DNA from: Bacteroidales bacterium | Lineage (GTDB): Bacteria > Bacteroidota > Bacteroidia > Bacteroidales > Bacteroidaceae | NCBI GenBank assembly: GCA_015654535.1 | Contig: JAATGU010000085.1 | Span: forward strand, 1-39,003 | Length of the DNA stretch: 39,003 nt | Reading direction: 5' to 3' | Part shown: positions 37,367-39,003 of the stretch, piece by piece | Numbering within the stretch: position 1 is the first letter of the stretch | How the letters are laid out: each line of letters opens with the position of its first letter | The notes under the pieces: model-generated | What the model was told of the DNA's origin: nothing | Seen by the model: only the letters and a program-made list of their open reading frames with translations | Databases searched by the model: none | Program-made: the position numbers and the translations under genes

Positions 37367-37918
37367 ATGAATGAAACCGAACTGACAGAACGTTGCCGGG
37401 CTGGAGAGAATACAGCCCGCAAGGAACTTTATGAGCAATATGCCGGACAAATGTTAGGCATTTGCTATCGGTACGCAGGCGACAGGGATACCGCTCAAGA
37501 CCTTTTACACGACGGATTTATAAAGGCTTATAGTTCATTCGATAAATTTTCATACCGGGGAGAAGGATCTTTGAGGGCATGGCTAAGCAGATTGATGGTA
37601 AACATCTGTCTGGACTATCTCCGTAAGAACGAAATGAACCGTCAAACGCTCACTCTTGATCAGGTTCCCGAAACCGTGGAAGAGCCTCAAGAGGAAGCCG
37701 TTTCCTTGGTTCCGCATCAGATATTGATAAAGTTTATCACTCAATTGCCTGCCGGATATCGCACAATATTCAATCTATCAGTGATAGAGCAGCTGCCACA
37801 CAAGGAAATAGCCAAACAGTTGGGCATTAGTGAGCGAACTTCATCTTCTCAGCTTTTTAGAGCTAAAAGGCTTTTAGCAAAAAAGATCAACGAATATTTA
37901 AGGGAACATCAGTTATGA
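37367..37918 (+). CDS. ECF-type RNA polymerase sigma factor (sigma-70 family)
   Basis: A 183-residue sigma factor with region 2 (LYEQYAGQMLGICYRYAGDRDTAQ..., DLLHDGFIKAY) binding the -10 element and core polymerase. Region 4 (about 125-175) has the helix-turn-helix segment QLPHKEIAKQLGISERTSSSQLFRAK. I chose ATG at 37367; an in-frame GTG at 37358 is an alternative start. The TGA stop overlaps the next ATG as ATGA, so the downstream gene is translationally coupled, which is the usual arrangement for a sigma/anti-sigma pair. Confidence 0.94.
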   Translation: MNETELTERCRAGENTARKELYEQYAGQMLGICYRYAGDRDTAQDLLHDGFIKAYSSFDKFSYRGEGSLRAWLSRLMVNICLDYLRKNEMNRQTLTLDQVPETVEEPQEEAVSLVPHQILIKFITQLPAGYRTIFNLSVIEQLPHKEIAKQLGISERTSSSQLFRAKRLLAKKINEYLREHQL

Positions 37919-39003
37919 AACAGGAAGAAAAAGAGAAATGGTTGAATGCCCTTCGCAAAAGTTTGGAAGATTATTCCGAACCACCAAAAGCCGGCAGCTG
38001 GGAGAGACTGGAAAAAGAGCTCGCTCCTATATCTGTTGCGCCTAAGCGTTCCTACTTTATCTATGCAGTAGCGGCGGCAGTGATCTTATTGCTTGTTATT
38101 TCATCTACTGCAATCTATTTTCTCGGCGATTCATCAGCTAACTATTTAAAGACAGCTAAGCTCCCTGTTGAAATAGAGAAAACAATGAATGAACAACCAC
38201 TAAAAGAACTTACACAACCGCTGATAAAAAAAGATAAGAAAACAAATATATTAGCTTTGGGTACTCCTAAAAATACAAAAAACTCCATTCCCACTGTTTC
38301 GGTCTCCTCCTCTGACAAAAAAGAAAATACAGAAAGAAAGGAACAGGAAGAAACAAGGCAAGAGAGTATTGAAAAAAGGAAAGGATCTCTGGTAGAAGAG
38401 GGAAAAACGGAGGAAAAAGGTACCTCTCAACAGCAAAAACGTTCAAGAGTATCAAAACAAACAGAACAGATAAATGATTTTCAAAATTTTCCCCGAAAGA
38501 AATCATCAAAAAGATGGTCGGTAGGACTCTCAGCAGGAAATAGCACCGGATTTTCCAATGGGAACAGTGATGTGGAAAGTTTCGGACTATCAAAAATGAA
38601 CGATCAATATCCGCTTTTTGTTAATAGCGAAACATTACTGAGTTCAACAATTCTTCCTGTAAAGCTTAATCATAAACAGCCGGTTACTTTTGGTGTATCT
38701 GTTCGCAAACAACTATCCAAGCGTTTTGCTTTGGAAAGTGGAATAACCTACACTTTGCTAGAATCGGAATCAGCAAACGGTTACAATAATTATACTACTT
38801 ATAAGCAAACGCTTCATTATGTAGGTATCCCCGTCAAGTTGAATTATCTATTTCTTGACCGACGGTTTGTCACTCTTTACCTCTCGGGAGGTGGAATGGT
38901 AGAAAAAAGCATATCGGGGAAAATACATACAGAAGAGAATCTTTCAGGAAAGATGATTAATGAAACAACAACCAATCTGAATGTAAAACCATTACAATGG
39001 TCA
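37915..39003 (+). CDS. Anti-sigma-like membrane protein with barrel-like C-terminus (partial)
   Basis: The frame opens at ATG 37915, overlapping the sigma factor stop by 4 bp, and stays open for 363 codons to the window edge. The N-terminus (WLNALRKSLEDYSEPPKAGSWERLEKEL) resembles the cytoplasmic segment of Bacteroidota anti-sigma-like proteins. One membrane segment follows at about 47-70 (YAVAAAVILLLVISSTAIYFL). A long Lys/Glu/Ser-rich linker (about 80-200) leads to a domain from about 205 (WSVGLSAGNSTGFSNG; FGVSVRKQLSKRFALESGITYTLL; HYVGIPVKLNYLF) typical of small outer-membrane beta-barrels. The function is inferred: inhibitor or sensor for the adjacent sigma factor. The C-terminus lies outside the window. 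Confidence 0.82.
   Translation, partial: MKQEEKEKWLNALRKSLEDYSEPPKAGSWERLEKELAPISVAPKRSYFIYAVAAAVILLLVISSTAIYFLGDSSANYLKTAKLPVEIEKTMNEQPLKELTQPLIKKDKKTNILALGTPKNTKNSIPTVSVSSSDKKENTERKEQEETRQESIEKRKGSLVEEGKTEEKGTSQQQKRSRVSKQTEQINDFQNFPRKKSSKRWSVGLSAGNSTGFSNGNSDVESFGLSKMNDQYPLFVNSETLLSSTILPVKLNHKQPVTFGVSVRKQLSKRFALESGITYTLLESESANGYNNYTTYKQTLHYVGIPVKLNYLFLDRRFVTLYLSGGGMVEKSISGKIHTEENLSGKMINETTTNLNVKPLQWS

Overview
This window looks like a chromosomal segment from a member of the Bacteroidota, most likely order Bacteroidales. Three things point there: repeated matches to the Bacteroidota promoter element TAnnTTTG, a Rho factor with a very long low-complexity insertion, and Bacteroidota-specific families (DUF4876 lipoprotein, DUF6850 barrel, S46 dipeptidyl peptidase, BspA-like leucine-rich repeat protein, type IX secretion cargo). 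Base composition is AT-rich throughout. I see no insertion sequence, prophage, integrase or CRISPR array, so this is mainly core genome with a few accessory envelope genes.

Layout. Positions 1-608 hold the 3' end of a dnaX-like DNA polymerase III gamma/tau gene, which ends at a strong palindromic terminator. On the minus strand follows a queuosine cluster (YhhQ-type transporter, queC, queF, 2541-717). Its queC carries an in-frame TAA that cuts off the zinc-binding C-terminus. From 13395 down to 2870 five tightly spaced minus-strand genes form a predicted envelope operon: TonB-dependent receptor, DUF4876 lipoprotein, DUF6850 outer-membrane barrel, S46 dipeptidyl peptidase and M16 peptidase. 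Upstream lies a separately terminated gene for a secreted beta-propeller-like protein with a type IX sorting domain (15348-13549).

From 15650 to 24013 the minus strand carries tRNA-His(GTG), ffh-folD-capA, rho, and a 5'-nucleotidase/free-methionine-sulfoxide-reductase pair. From 24422 the plus strand carries tex with a secreted leucine-rich repeat gene. An ABC-F ATPase follows on the minus strand, then grpE-dnaJ and a GH35 beta-galactosidase on the plus strand. phoH (minus) diverges from folC (plus). ridA (minus) diverges from an ECF sigma factor whose stop codon overlaps the start of an anti-sigma-like gene with a barrel-like C-terminus that runs off the window end.

Most of these genes are housekeeping: tRNA modification, protein targeting, transcription termination, chaperones and folate. 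The accessory interest lies in the five-gene TonB/peptidase operon, a perfect 17-bp hairpin inside its first gene, the interrupted queC beside a preserved transporter and queF, and the sigma/anti-sigma-barrel pair.
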